Part shown: one piece after another, positions 1 to 7,624 of the stretch
Layout: every line of letters begins with the position of its first letter
Numbering within the stretch: the first letter of the stretch is position 1
From: CAYFUR01 sp964346275
Lineage (GTDB): Bacteria; Sumerlaeota; Sumerlaeia; SLMS01
Length of the DNA stretch: 20,228 bases
Assembly: GCA_964346275.1 (NCBI GenBank)
Contig: CAYFUR010000064.1
Span: forward strand, 1-20,228
Direction of reading: 5' to 3'
Program-made: the position numbers and the translations under genes
The notes under the pieces: generated by a model
What the model saw: only the letters and a program-made list of their open reading frames with translations
Databases searched by the model: none
Told to the model about the DNA's origin: nothing

Positions 1-2484
1 ATGGCGAGTAAGAAAAGAAAACCGGAAGAATCGGAAGAGCGGAAGAGCCAGGAGATGGCTCCGAATGGGAAGCCTGTTGCCAGGAAACCGGCGAAAGCGG
101 CGGGGAAGGATCCCAAGCGGACCCCCCGGAAGCCAGGCATCCCGGCCGCAACGCGCGAGGGACGCATCAAAGCCGAACAGCAAAATGTGCAGGAAGCGTC
201 GCTCTCCTTGGCCGCACCGGATCTTCCACCTCCTCCTCCGGCGGGGGTGTCGCATCCGGAAGGTGATATGGCCGCCCAGCCGGAGTTCTCCGATGGAGTG
301 CATCCCGATGAATTCTACTCGCTGGTGCATTGCACCTGCCACACTCCCCACCGGCTCCTGGGAATCCACAAGGGCACCTGCAAAGGACAAGCCGGCCTGA
401 TTGTCCGGTGCTGGCACCCCGATGCGACTCGTGCGGAGCTCTTGATCAAAGGCGAGGACCAGCCGATCGAGATGAAGCCCCTGGGGGTTCACGGCCTCTT
501 TGGGGCGTGGCTGGCGGGGCGCGATTTCCCGATTCACTATGAATTGCAGTTTCACTTTCCCAGCGGGGCCCAGTGGAAGACGCTGGACCCCTACAAGTTC
601 CTTCCTTCCATTGGCGAGTTGGACGTGTGGCTCCACAGCGAGGGAAACCATCTTCACTCTTATCAGAAATTCGGCGCCCAATTGACGGAGATGGATGGGG
701 TCAAGGGGGTGACCTTCTGCGTCTGGGCTCCCAATGCACGCCGGATCAGCGTCATCGGCGACTTTAATCGCTGGGACGGGCGGATTAACCCCATGCGCAA
801 CATGGGCAGCTCGGGGATCTGGGAGCTTTTTGTGCCCGGCGCTTCCGAAGGCCAGGGATACAAATATGAAATCCTGACCCATGATGGGCACCTGAGATAC
901 AAGGCGGACCCGTACGCCTTTGCTTTCGACCTGCGGCCGTCCACACACTCCAAGATCGTCGACCTCGATAAGCACGCCTGGGACGACGATATCTACATGG
1001 AGCGCCTCCCCGACCGCCATTACCTGCGCGAACCCATGAGCGTCTACGAGGTGCATCTTGGTTCGTGGATGCGCGTTCCCGAGGAAAACAATCGCTGGCT
1101 GACCTATCGCGAGCTGGCGCATCGCCTGGCCCCGCACCTCCAGCGATACGGCTTTACGCATATCGAGCTGCTCCCCGTTGCCGAACATCCCTTCGACGGA
1201 AGCTGGGGCTACCAGGTGACCGGTTATTACGCGCCGACGTCGCGATTCGGTGCACCGGAAGACTTCAAGTATTTCGTCGATTATATGCATCAGCATGGCA
1301 TCGGCGTGATCGTCGACTGGGTGCCGGCGCACTTTCCCCGCGATGACTTCGCCCTGCGCTGGTTCGATGGCCGGGCGCTCTATGAGCACGAAGATCCCCG
1401 CCGCGGCGAGCACCGCGACTGGGGCACGCTGATCTTCGACTACGGCCGGCCCGAGGTGAAAAACTTCCTCCTCTCCAACGCGCTGTTCTGGTTGGACGAA
1501 TATCATATCGACGGCCTGCGCGTGGATGCCGTGGCATCCATGATCTACCTGGACTACAGCCGCGAACCCGGCCAGTGGGAACCCAATATCCATGGCGGCA
1601 ACGAAAACCTGGAAGCGACGGCGTTCCTTCGCCAGCTCAACGAAATCGTCCACCGCGATTACCCCGGCCGGTTCACCGTCGCCGAGGAATCAACGTCCTT
1701 CCCCGGCGTTTCCCGGCCGACCTATACGGGAGGGCTCGGATTCACCTTTAAGTGGAACATGGGCTGGATGAATGATACGCTGCGCTATTTCGCGCGCGAT
1801 CCCCTCTACCGCCGATTCCATCACGGCGAGCTGACCTTCGCGCTGATTTACCAGTATACTGAAAACTTCATCCTTCCCTTCAGCCACGATGAAGTCGTTC
1901 ACGGCAAGGGATCCCTCATCGGCAAGATGCCGGGAGATAAATGGCAAAAGTTCGCTAATTTACGCCTGCTGTATAGCTATATGTACGCGCATCCGGGAAA
2001 GAACCTGCTCTTCATGGGATGCGAATTCGCCCAGTTCGCCGAGTGGAGCGAGACCCGCTCGCTGGATTGGCACCTGGCTTCCGAGCCGCTCAATAAGGGC
2101 ATTGAAAACATGCTTTCCGCACTTGGCTGGGCCTACCGTGAAAACCGGGAGTTCTGGGTGCTGGACAACGATCCGATCGGGTTCCGGTGGATCGATTTCA
2201 GTGATTCCGAGAGTTCCGTGCTCGCCTTCATGCGCCAGGGGCCGGAGAATCATATGCTCTGTGTCTTCAACCTGACGCCGGTGCCGCGCTATGGTTATCG
2301 CGTGGGAGCTCCCGAAGCCGGACGCTATCGCGAAGTATTTAACAGCGACGCGGCGGAATTCGGCGGCAGCAACGTGGGTAATTACGGCGGCGTCTTTACC
2401 CAGGATATCCCGTGGCACGGCCAGCTCCAGTCGATCCACATGAACGTCCCCCCGCTCGGCGCGGTGTTCCTCAAACCGGAATAG
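1..2484 (+). CDS. glgB: 1,4-alpha-glucan branching enzyme (GH13) with basic N-terminal tail
   Basis: It transfers alpha-1,4 glucan segments to alpha-1,6 branch points during cytoplasmic glycogen synthesis. The protein has 827 residues. Residues 1-70 are Lys/Arg/Pro-rich and probably disordered, followed by a Pro-rich stretch (74-81). An N-terminal GlgB module spans about 103-205 and a CBM48 about 225-315 (WAPNARRISVIGDFNRWDG). The GH13 barrel starts near 345. Catalytic residues visible are the nucleophile D509 in GLRVDA, the acid/base E562 in AEEST, and D630 in SHDEVVHG. The C-terminal all-beta domain ends in a typical FLKPE. Ordinary GlgB is about 630-750 residues, so the tail accounts for the extra length. 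The window begins at this ATG, so the ribosome binding site and any upstream start cannot be seen. A perfect hairpin follows the stop. The identification is very secure; the start is less so. Confidence 0.96.
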   Translation: MASKKRKPEESEERKSQEMAPNGKPVARKPAKAAGKDPKRTPRKPGIPAATREGRIKAEQQNVQEASLSLAAPDLPPPPPAGVSHPEGDMAAQPEFSDGVHPDEFYSLVHCTCHTPHRLLGIHKGTCKGQAGLIVRCWHPDATRAELLIKGEDQPIEMKPLGVHGLFGAWLAGRDFPIHYELQFHFPSGAQWKTLDPYKFLPSIGELDVWLHSEGNHLHSYQKFGAQLTEMDGVKGVTFCVWAPNARRISVIGDFNRWDGRINPMRNMGSSGIWELFVPGASEGQGYKYEILTHDGHLRYKADPYAFAFDLRPSTHSKIVDLDKHAWDDDIYMERLPDRHYLREPMSVYEVHLGSWMRVPEENNRWLTYRELAHRLAPHLQRYGFTHIELLPVAEHPFDGSWGYQVTGYYAPTSRFGAPEDFKYFVDYMHQHGIGVIVDWVPAHFPRDDFALRWFDGRALYEHEDPRRGEHRDWGTLIFDYGRPEVKNFLLSNALFWLDEYHIDGLRVDAVASMIYLDYSREPGQWEPNIHGGNENLEATAFLRQLNEIVHRDYPGRFTVAEESTSFPGVSRPTYTGGLGFTFKWNMGWMNDTLRYFARDPLYRRFHHGELTFALIYQYTENFILPFSHDEVVHGKGSLIGKMPGDKWQKFANLRLLYSYMYAHPGKNLLFMGCEFAQFAEWSETRSLDWHLASEPLNKGIENMLSALGWAYRENREFWVLDNDPIGFRWIDFSDSESSVLAFMRQGPENHMLCVFNLTPVPRYGYRVGAPEAGRYREVFNSDAAEFGGSNVGNYGGVFTQDIPWHGQLQSIHMNVPPLGAVFLKPE

Positions 2485-2504
2485 ATCAACCTCTTGAAGC
2501 GAAA

Positions 2505-2539
2505 AATCGGGGCATCCAGCAGGCCTGGATGCCCCGATT
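2505..2539. terminator. Bidirectional terminator-like hairpin between convergent genes
   Basis: A perfect 15-bp stem (2505-2519 with 2525-2539) closes a 5-base loop. It lies between the stop of glgB and the stop of the convergent lipoprotein gene. On the minus strand the stem runs into a short T run (complement of the A run at 2502-2506), so it fits best as the terminator of the lipoprotein gene. The plus side has only a weak T-rich stretch. Confidence 0.75.
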
Positions 2540-2563
2540 GCTTTATGCGCCCGTGGAAAAAGG

Positions 2564-3049
2564 CTAAGGGCTTCCCGCCGGAGCCCTCTTTTCCGCCTCT
2601 TCTTCATCGTCCCAGACCGTATCGGGTGGATCACTCCCCCACAAGGCCCGGGTGTTGGGGAAATAAAGGCTCCCCCAGCTTTCTTCGCGGCTTTTCCAGG
2701 GGCTGATGCCGGCGGGATAGTTGGGATAAAGAGAACGGCAAACCACATAATCGAGAGAGCCGAAGACACCGCTGAAGGCTTTGAAGACAAAGAAGCCAAG
2801 CCCATAGGTGATCCCGGCGTCGAATCCACCACGGATTGTGTAGCTGACTCCCGGCTGGGGGGCTGCCCAGGGATCGGTGCGGCGGGCCCACTCCTCGGAC
2901 ACATTGGTCAGGGAAACAAGCGGAGCATCGACGGCGTCGCGCACAACGGTAACCGGCGTGGCGGCCACTTGGCCAACGACACAGCCGGAAAAAAGGTTTA
3001 CCGAGAGCAAAATAAGGAGAACAGAAAAAAGGGGGAAAAGGCGGCTCAT
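2564..3049 (-). CDS. Small predicted lipoprotein of unknown function
   Basis: This 161-residue protein begins with a short basic end, a hydrophobic stretch and the lipobox LFSGC, so Cys23 is the probable lipidated residue and the protein is likely anchored to a membrane. The mature part contains a Gly/aromatic-rich segment at about 75-105 (ITYGLGFFVFKAFSGVFGS, then LDYVVCRSLYPN) and an acidic/Lys C-terminus. No catalytic motif is visible. The layout loosely resembles small exosortase-system-associated lipoproteins, but I cannot confirm that. An AAGGAG sequence lies upstream of the ATG at somewhat long spacing. The gene is divergent from the TSUP gene, sharing a 177-base intergenic region, and convergent with glgB. 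The frame is supported by the lipobox and by the hairpin after the stop. The function is unknown. Confidence 0.72.
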   Translation of the reverse strand: MSRLFPLFSVLLILLSVNLFSGCVVGQVAATPVTVVRDAVDAPLVSLTNVSEEWARRTDPWAAPQPGVSYTIRGGFDAGITYGLGFFVFKAFSGVFGSLDYVVCRSLYPNYPAGISPWKSREESWGSLYFPNTRALWGSDPPDTVWDDEEEAEKRAPAGSP

Positions 3050-3226
3050 GGGAGGGATCGCGGGCTCCTTGGCAGATTGTTTTCTTTAGCGGATTCAACG
3101 GAGTGAGGCAACTCGGGAGTTTGCCCGGTGCCAGGATTTCGGATTGCCCGATGAGAGGCTTGGCGGGAACTCTTCTTCCCGGGCTGGCCCGGGCCCAGCC
3201 GTTACCCCTGAAAGGCAAGAAACGCC

Positions 3227-4018
3227 TTGGAGTTTCTTTCGTATATACTTCTGATTCTGGCCGGAGTTCTGGCGGGGATTATGAACACCGTGGGCGGAGG
3301 CGGCAGCGTGCTGACCCTGCCGGCGCTGATCTTTATCGGCGGCCTGCCGAGCCCGGCGGCGAACGCGACCAACCGGATCGGCATCATGGCGCAAAACATG
3401 ATGGCGATCTGGCGGTTTCGCGCGGGGGGAGTCAAGGAGGACAGCATCGCCTGGCGCTTGAGCATTGCCGGGCTGCCAGGCGCGTGGCTGGGAGCGGAGC
3501 TGGCCTCGTGGATTCCGGAGAAAGACTTCGATGTCTTCCTTGCCATCATGATGCTCCTGCTGCTGGCGTTGATTCTTTTCAAACCCAAGCCGCATTTGTT
3601 GAAGGAGGGGGAATCGCGTGGCGCCTGGGGCCTTCTCAGCGGAGAGCGCAAAGTGCTCACCGCGTTCGTGTTTTTTCTCATCGGTGTCTATATGGGGCTG
3701 CTCCAGGCGGGGTCGGGCATCCTGATCCTGGTTGCCCTCGGTTATTTGATGCGGCTGGACCTTGTGCGCGGCAACTATATCAAGCTCGTCTTTATCCTGG
3801 TTCTCAATTTTCTCGCTTTGGCGGTATTCATTAAGAACGACCTCGGAATCGATTGGGTCGCCGGGATCGTGCTCTTTGCGGGTCAGGTGCTCGGGGCGTA
3901 TATCGGAAGCTGGGTGGCGCTCAAAAAAGGGGAAGGGTGGATCAAGGTGATTCTGGCCGTCTCCATCGTCTTGAGCAGCGCCAAGCTGCTCGGTTGGCTG
4001 GACTGGTTGGGAATCTGA
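3227..4018 (+). CDS. TSUP family (TauE/SafE-like) membrane transporter
   Basis: This is a 263-residue inner-membrane protein of the sulfite/organosulfonate exporter family; members move sulfur-containing anions or related organic acids, and the substrate here is unknown. The first membrane segment leads into the family hallmark GGGGS at 23-27, followed by LPALIFIGG and NATNRIG at 46-52. The second internal repeat begins near GVYMGLLQAGSG (153-164), giving the usual two-fold repeat. Further hydrophobic segments lie at about 104-118, 145-170, 185-201 and 211-231. The start is TTG at 3227; the first ATG (codon 19) would remove most of the first membrane segment, so TTG is preferred. A 6-bp hairpin (3182-3187 with 3195-3200) lies just upstream. 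The stop directly abuts the stop of the convergent PhzF-like gene. Confidence 0.88.
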   Translation: MEFLSYILLILAGVLAGIMNTVGGGGSVLTLPALIFIGGLPSPAANATNRIGIMAQNMMAIWRFRAGGVKEDSIAWRLSIAGLPGAWLGAELASWIPEKDFDVFLAIMMLLLLALILFKPKPHLLKEGESRGAWGLLSGERKVLTAFVFFLIGVYMGLLQAGSGILILVALGYLMRLDLVRGNYIKLVFILVLNFLALAVFIKNDLGIDWVAGIVLFAGQVLGAYIGSWVALKKGEGWIKVILAVSIVLSSAKLLGWLDWLGI

Positions 4019-4804
4019 TCAAACGAGCAGGGTTCCCTCGAACACCGTGACGGCCTCGCCAGCCAGGTTGACGCGGTCTTCTTCCAGTTTCAGCTTCACT
4101 TCACCCCCGCGGGGCGATGCCTGCCACGCCAGGAATTCGGTTTTTTCAAGCCGCGACGCCCAGTAGCTCGCGAGGGTGCAATGGGCCGAACCGGTGACCG
4201 GATCCTCCGCGATGCCGACCTGGGGCGCAAAAAAGCGAGATACGAAATCGTGGGGGCCATCGGCGCACTGGGCCGTGACAATAACTCCCCGCGAGGGAAA
4301 ACGCGCAACCATCCCCATTCTGGGCTGGAGCTTGCGCACGCGCTCTTCTGTCTCCAGTTCCACCAGGATATCCGACACCCCTTTCCCCGCATAGACGATG
4401 CGCGCGCCGAGGGCTTCCTGAAACAGGTCGGTGATCAGAATCGAGCGCACGGGGTCCGCGGGGAAGTTCATCGTGATATACGCGCCATCGCAGTGGCAGG
4501 CGAGGAGCCCGCTGCGCGTTTGAAAGCGTGCAATCCGGTCAGGGCCGAGCGCCCCCGTTTCGTAGAGGATATGCGCAGAGGCCAGCGTGGCGTGGCCGCA
4601 GAGATTCACCTCGACTTTCGGCGTAAACCAGCGCAGGCCGAAGTCGCCGCCACGCTCTTCGACGAAAGCGGTCTCCGAGAGATTCATGTCGGCCGCGACC
4701 TGTTGCATCCAATCGTCGGAGCGGGGTTCCTTCAGCAAGCAAACCGCCGCGGGGTTCCCGCGAAACGGTTTTCCGGTGAAAGCATCCACCTGGTAGATCT
4801 TCAT
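4019..4804 (-). CDS. PhzF family isomerase/epimerase
   Basis: This 261-residue protein has the diaminopimelate-epimerase-like fold of the PhzF family. Members are mostly cytoplasmic isomerases or epimerases of small molecules, often without any link to phenazines. It starts with the family signature MKIYQVDAFT then FRGNPAAVC. It carries the likely catalytic Glu44 in NLSETAFVE, GHAT at 70-73, and the second-lobe motif EDPVTGSAHC at 200-209. The ATG at 4804 is chosen over an in-frame ATG 14 codons upstream because the family signature starts here and a GAGGAAGG lies about 8 bases before it. An AT-rich TATATT (4846-4851, minus) could be a -10 box but has no good -35. No phenazine genes are nearby, so the substrate is unknown. 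Confidence 0.92.
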   Translation of the reverse strand: MKIYQVDAFTGKPFRGNPAAVCLLKEPRSDDWMQQVAADMNLSETAFVEERGGDFGLRWFTPKVEVNLCGHATLASAHILYETGALGPDRIARFQTRSGLLACHCDGAYITMNFPADPVRSILITDLFQEALGARIVYAGKGVSDILVELETEERVRKLQPRMGMVARFPSRGVIVTAQCADGPHDFVSRFFAPQVGIAEDPVTGSAHCTLASYWASRLEKTEFLAWQASPRGGEVKLKLEEDRVNLAGEAVTVFEGTLLV

Positions 4805-4889
4805 TCGGCGCCTTCCTCTCTGGGCGGCGTTTCCCCCGATTTCCAAATATAGAAAACTCCTTATTTCGGCGTCCCGGCGCTGTCATCTA

Positions 4890-4924
4890 AAGAGAGGGCC
4901 CGGATCGCCGCCGGGCCCTCTCTT
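4890..4924 (-). terminator. Terminator-like hairpin after the pullulanase/GH57 unit
   Basis: A perfect 14-bp inverted repeat (4890-4903 with 4911-4924) closes a 7-base loop, 23 bases beyond the GH57-like stop codon. The minus-strand arm ends in TCTCTT but no long T run follows, so termination may be weak or factor-assisted. It also sits just upstream of the PhzF-like promoter region and could insulate the two units. Confidence 0.68.
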
Positions 4925-4947
4925 GATCACCCGGGCTGAACACGCCT

Positions 4948-7587
4948 CTACTCGAGCATCCAGATCGTCGACATTTCCGGCACCTGGCCGGCACACGGAT
5001 CATCGCTCCCTGTATAGACAGGGACGTATTCGGCGCCTTCGATATTGGCATTCTCATCGAGTGTGGGCGGCGACTGATCGACAAGGCTGTCGCCATCCGC
5101 CGTCCCGAAAACGCCGAGAGCGGCGTAGGCGAGGCCGCCGCCCACAAGGTCCTTGCGAATCGCTCCCTCCAGGAAGGAGCCGGATCGGGCGTGTTCATAG
5201 TTATCCGCGAGGTCGGGAATCGGTTCGGTTCCGGCAACATCGAACCAGGAGGCGAAGCCGCTCGATTGGCCGCCCTCGCGCGCGAGAAAATAATCCCAGC
5301 GGCCGACCTGGCCGGACTTTGCCCAGTTCGCGTCTTCCATCTGGGAGGGATCGGATGAAACGTAGAGAAAAACATCCTCCGGCGTGGGGACATCCGCCGC
5401 GACGTAAAGCCATCCGTCCTGCTCGGCAAGATGCAGGCCGCCGGAGACTTCGCAGGCCGAATCATCCAGCACGCCGTCCATCACAAAGGGATTCGGATCG
5501 TCCGGCGGGAGCGTGGGCTGGGGCGTAGGGGTGGGCGCGGGGGCATTGGAGCCGTCGCCGATCCAGACGTGCTGGATAGGCGATGTGGCGGTGTTGCCCT
5601 TGGCATCGACGGCCTCGATGTAATAATCGATCAGCACGCTGCGCAGGCCGGTGACCTCCACGCTGTAGTGATCCGCGATATGCTGGGGAAGTTCAAAGTA
5701 ATCGATCTCCGGCTTGTTATAGACGTTCTCCGAGGGGAAATCGCGCTTGTTCATGGGCAGCTCGACCCAGCTGCCCACTTCCGGCCCTCCGGCATAAGTT
5801 TCATTCTGGTTGGAGGAAAGCGGATTCTCGCCATCGGCATCGACGCGGTATTTCAAGGTCGCTTCCACTGGCTCGCTGACGTCTCCGATAAACGTATAGA
5901 CATGGAAGTCGCCATCGTCAAATTGCTCTGTATAGCCGTATTGAACGCCGAAGTTCTTGCTTCCCGGATTGTAGGGGTGGCGCTGGGGCAGCCAGATGGT
6001 GGGCGGTGTCTGATCCTGCGCCCCATCGCCGATGATCGGATCGGTGTGCTCGGCCGTTTCGTTGGCGCCGATGGCGGCCTTGACCTCCATATCGAGCGCG
6101 GCGCCGTAATACATATTCCCGGAATCGAGGCTGCCAAGATAGTAATGCCAGGCGCGGTCGACGGGATGGGTTTCGCTGCCGGGATGGAGGATCTCCTCGA
6201 AATCCGGCTCGTGGCCGGAAATCTGCTGCGCCGTCAGCACTCGATTGAGCGCCGCCGTAAAGACAGCCCAGTCGCGCGGCTTCTCATGCCACCCGTTGAC
6301 AGGATCGACAGTCCCATCGGCGGCCAACAGCGGATAGTTCCAGTTGATATAGATCGGGGAACCGAAATCGCTGTCGGCATTCACCCAGGCGCCATCCTCC
6401 ACGTGGACAACCTGGGGGTGATCGGGAAAGTCGTCGAGGAATTCCTCGACGGTGGAAACGCCGTATCCATTATTGAATGCCTGGTCCGTATAGCTGGAAA
6501 CGTTTTCCATGTAGTAGCTGAAGCCGCCGCCATAGGCATTGTCGCCGTCATGGGCCAGCAGGGTGAAGGAGGGGTTCGCCGGGTCGTTGTATTCATCGAC
6601 GTCGTCGAGGAAACTCGGAGAAAACGTGCCGTAGCCATCGTCCCAGCTCGCCGCCTGGTCCGCCGGGACGACAAGTATCTTGTGTTCCTCGCCTGTTTCC
6701 GGATCGACGTATTTTGCGGTGTTGATCTGGTAGGAAAGGGGGAGCGCGCCGACGGGCGAGCAACCGCGGTCGATGTGCTCGCGGGTAAAATCCGGCGCCT
6801 CAGGGTTGATCTGGTCCGCCTTGTTGGGCAAGTCGCAGTTCACGCCCCCGCTGCCGATGACGAGGGGAAAATTTGGGCAGGCGCGGGCGATTTTTTCACT
6901 GCTGACGACGGACCACTCGATTCCCACTTCGTTCAGGACGGGGATCAGGCGCTCGGAAAAAGCCATTTCCGTGGGAAAGAACCCCTTGGAAAGGGACCGG
7001 TCCGGGCCGTATATCTCCTTCATCTTTTCCTGGTGAAGGCGCAGCTCCATATAGACAGTCTCTTCATTGTGCAGGCCGACGAGAGCATGATGGAAAGACA
7101 TGGTCAATGTGTCGAGGCGCGGATTTCCGCCGGTGGTTTTCGCGTCATAGCCGCTACGCATGAAATTGTCCCACCCCGGGCCGTAGCCAAGCTGGCCCGC
7201 CTGCCCGAGGCTGTTCACATTCTCGGCCAGCGCGCCGGTGTAGGTGATCTGGGCCCCGGCCGATCCATATCCCTGGATTGTCTGAACGGCATCCAAGGGT
7301 CGGCCCTGGTAAACAGCGACGCGGTCATCCTTGCCGAAAATATCCCTCAGATTGTTTTCCGGATTGGCGCGCCCGCCATCGGTCGCCTGGATCGACTCCC
7401 AGGCGTATTCATAGCGGTCGGGGCCGCCCGGCAGTTGATCATTCCAGTAGATTGGCTGGTGCAGGTGCCAGAGATAACCGGAACGCGGCGCGGTGCTCTG
7501 AGCAAAAACCGCCAGAGAGGCCGAGGCCAGAATCGCCGCCGCGGCAGCAACGGAGGCGGTGCGTTTTGTCGTCGCAAATGAAGTCAT
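4948..7587 (-). CDS. Secreted GH57-like alpha-glucan-active protein with C-terminal accessory domain
   Basis: The protein has 879 residues. A signal peptide (Ala-rich, about 1-30, cleavage near VFA-QS) indicates export. GH57 signatures follow: HLHQP at 41-45, GFFPTE at 202-207 with Glu207 as the probable nucleophile, and AHDGD at 346-350 with Asp347 as the probable acid/base. Family members cleave, transfer or branch alpha-glucans. After the catalytic region comes a beta-rich part (about 545-675), a short Pro/Thr linker (682-698), and a C-terminal domain beginning DGVLDDSA that resembles the start of CBM9-type modules. The ATG at 7587 is preferred over the ATG at 7596 because TAAGGA sits 8 bases upstream of it. 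The gene lies 37 bases behind the pullulanase gene and is probably co-transcribed. The exact activity is uncertain, since GH57 assignments from motifs alone do not separate amylase, transferase and branching roles. Confidence 0.85.
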   Translation of the reverse strand: MTSFATTKRTASVAAAAAILASASLAVFAQSTAPRSGYLWHLHQPIYWNDQLPGGPDRYEYAWESIQATDGGRANPENNLRDIFGKDDRVAVYQGRPLDAVQTIQGYGSAGAQITYTGALAENVNSLGQAGQLGYGPGWDNFMRSGYDAKTTGGNPRLDTLTMSFHHALVGLHNEETVYMELRLHQEKMKEIYGPDRSLSKGFFPTEMAFSERLIPVLNEVGIEWSVVSSEKIARACPNFPLVIGSGGVNCDLPNKADQINPEAPDFTREHIDRGCSPVGALPLSYQINTAKYVDPETGEEHKILVVPADQAASWDDGYGTFSPSFLDDVDEYNDPANPSFTLLAHDGDNAYGGGFSYYMENVSSYTDQAFNNGYGVSTVEEFLDDFPDHPQVVHVEDGAWVNADSDFGSPIYINWNYPLLAADGTVDPVNGWHEKPRDWAVFTAALNRVLTAQQISGHEPDFEEILHPGSETHPVDRAWHYYLGSLDSGNMYYGAALDMEVKAAIGANETAEHTDPIIGDGAQDQTPPTIWLPQRHPYNPGSKNFGVQYGYTEQFDDGDFHVYTFIGDVSEPVEATLKYRVDADGENPLSSNQNETYAGGPEVGSWVELPMNKRDFPSENVYNKPEIDYFELPQHIADHYSVEVTGLRSVLIDYYIEAVDAKGNTATSPIQHVWIGDGSNAPAPTPTPQPTLPPDDPNPFVMDGVLDDSACEVSGGLHLAEQDGWLYVAADVPTPEDVFLYVSSDPSQMEDANWAKSGQVGRWDYFLAREGGQSSGFASWFDVAGTEPIPDLADNYEHARSGSFLEGAIRKDLVGGGLAYAALGVFGTADGDSLVDQSPPTLDENANIEGAEYVPVYTGSDDPCAGQVPEMSTIWMLE

Positions 7588-7595
7588 AAACTGCA

Positions 7596-7601
7596 TCCTT
7601 A
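7596..7601 (-). promoter_or_regulatory. Ribosome binding site deciding the GH57-like start
   Basis: TAAGGA on the minus strand lies 8 bases before the ATG at 7587. It overlaps the alternative ATG at 7596, which would have no usable spacing to it, so the downstream ATG is the better start. Confidence 0.55.
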
Positions 7602-7624
7602 AAGAGTTTTGGGGTGCAATAAGT

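Noticed and set aside
1960..2904. A 314-codon minus-strand open frame overlapping the glgB 3' end and the lipoprotein gene
   Set aside because: It runs opposite the conserved C-terminal part of glgB and across the perfect hairpin at 2505-2539, and has no domain.
3227..4804. A sulfur-metabolism or phenazine pathway formed by the TSUP and PhzF-like genes
   Set aside because: The two genes are convergent, not an operon. Both families are broad, and no other pathway gene is nearby.
5431..7581. A 716-codon open frame on the plus strand
   Set aside because: It lies entirely opposite the GH57-like gene, has no recognisable domain, and is explained by GC-rich codon usage on the real strand, where signal peptide and GH57 motifs are clear.
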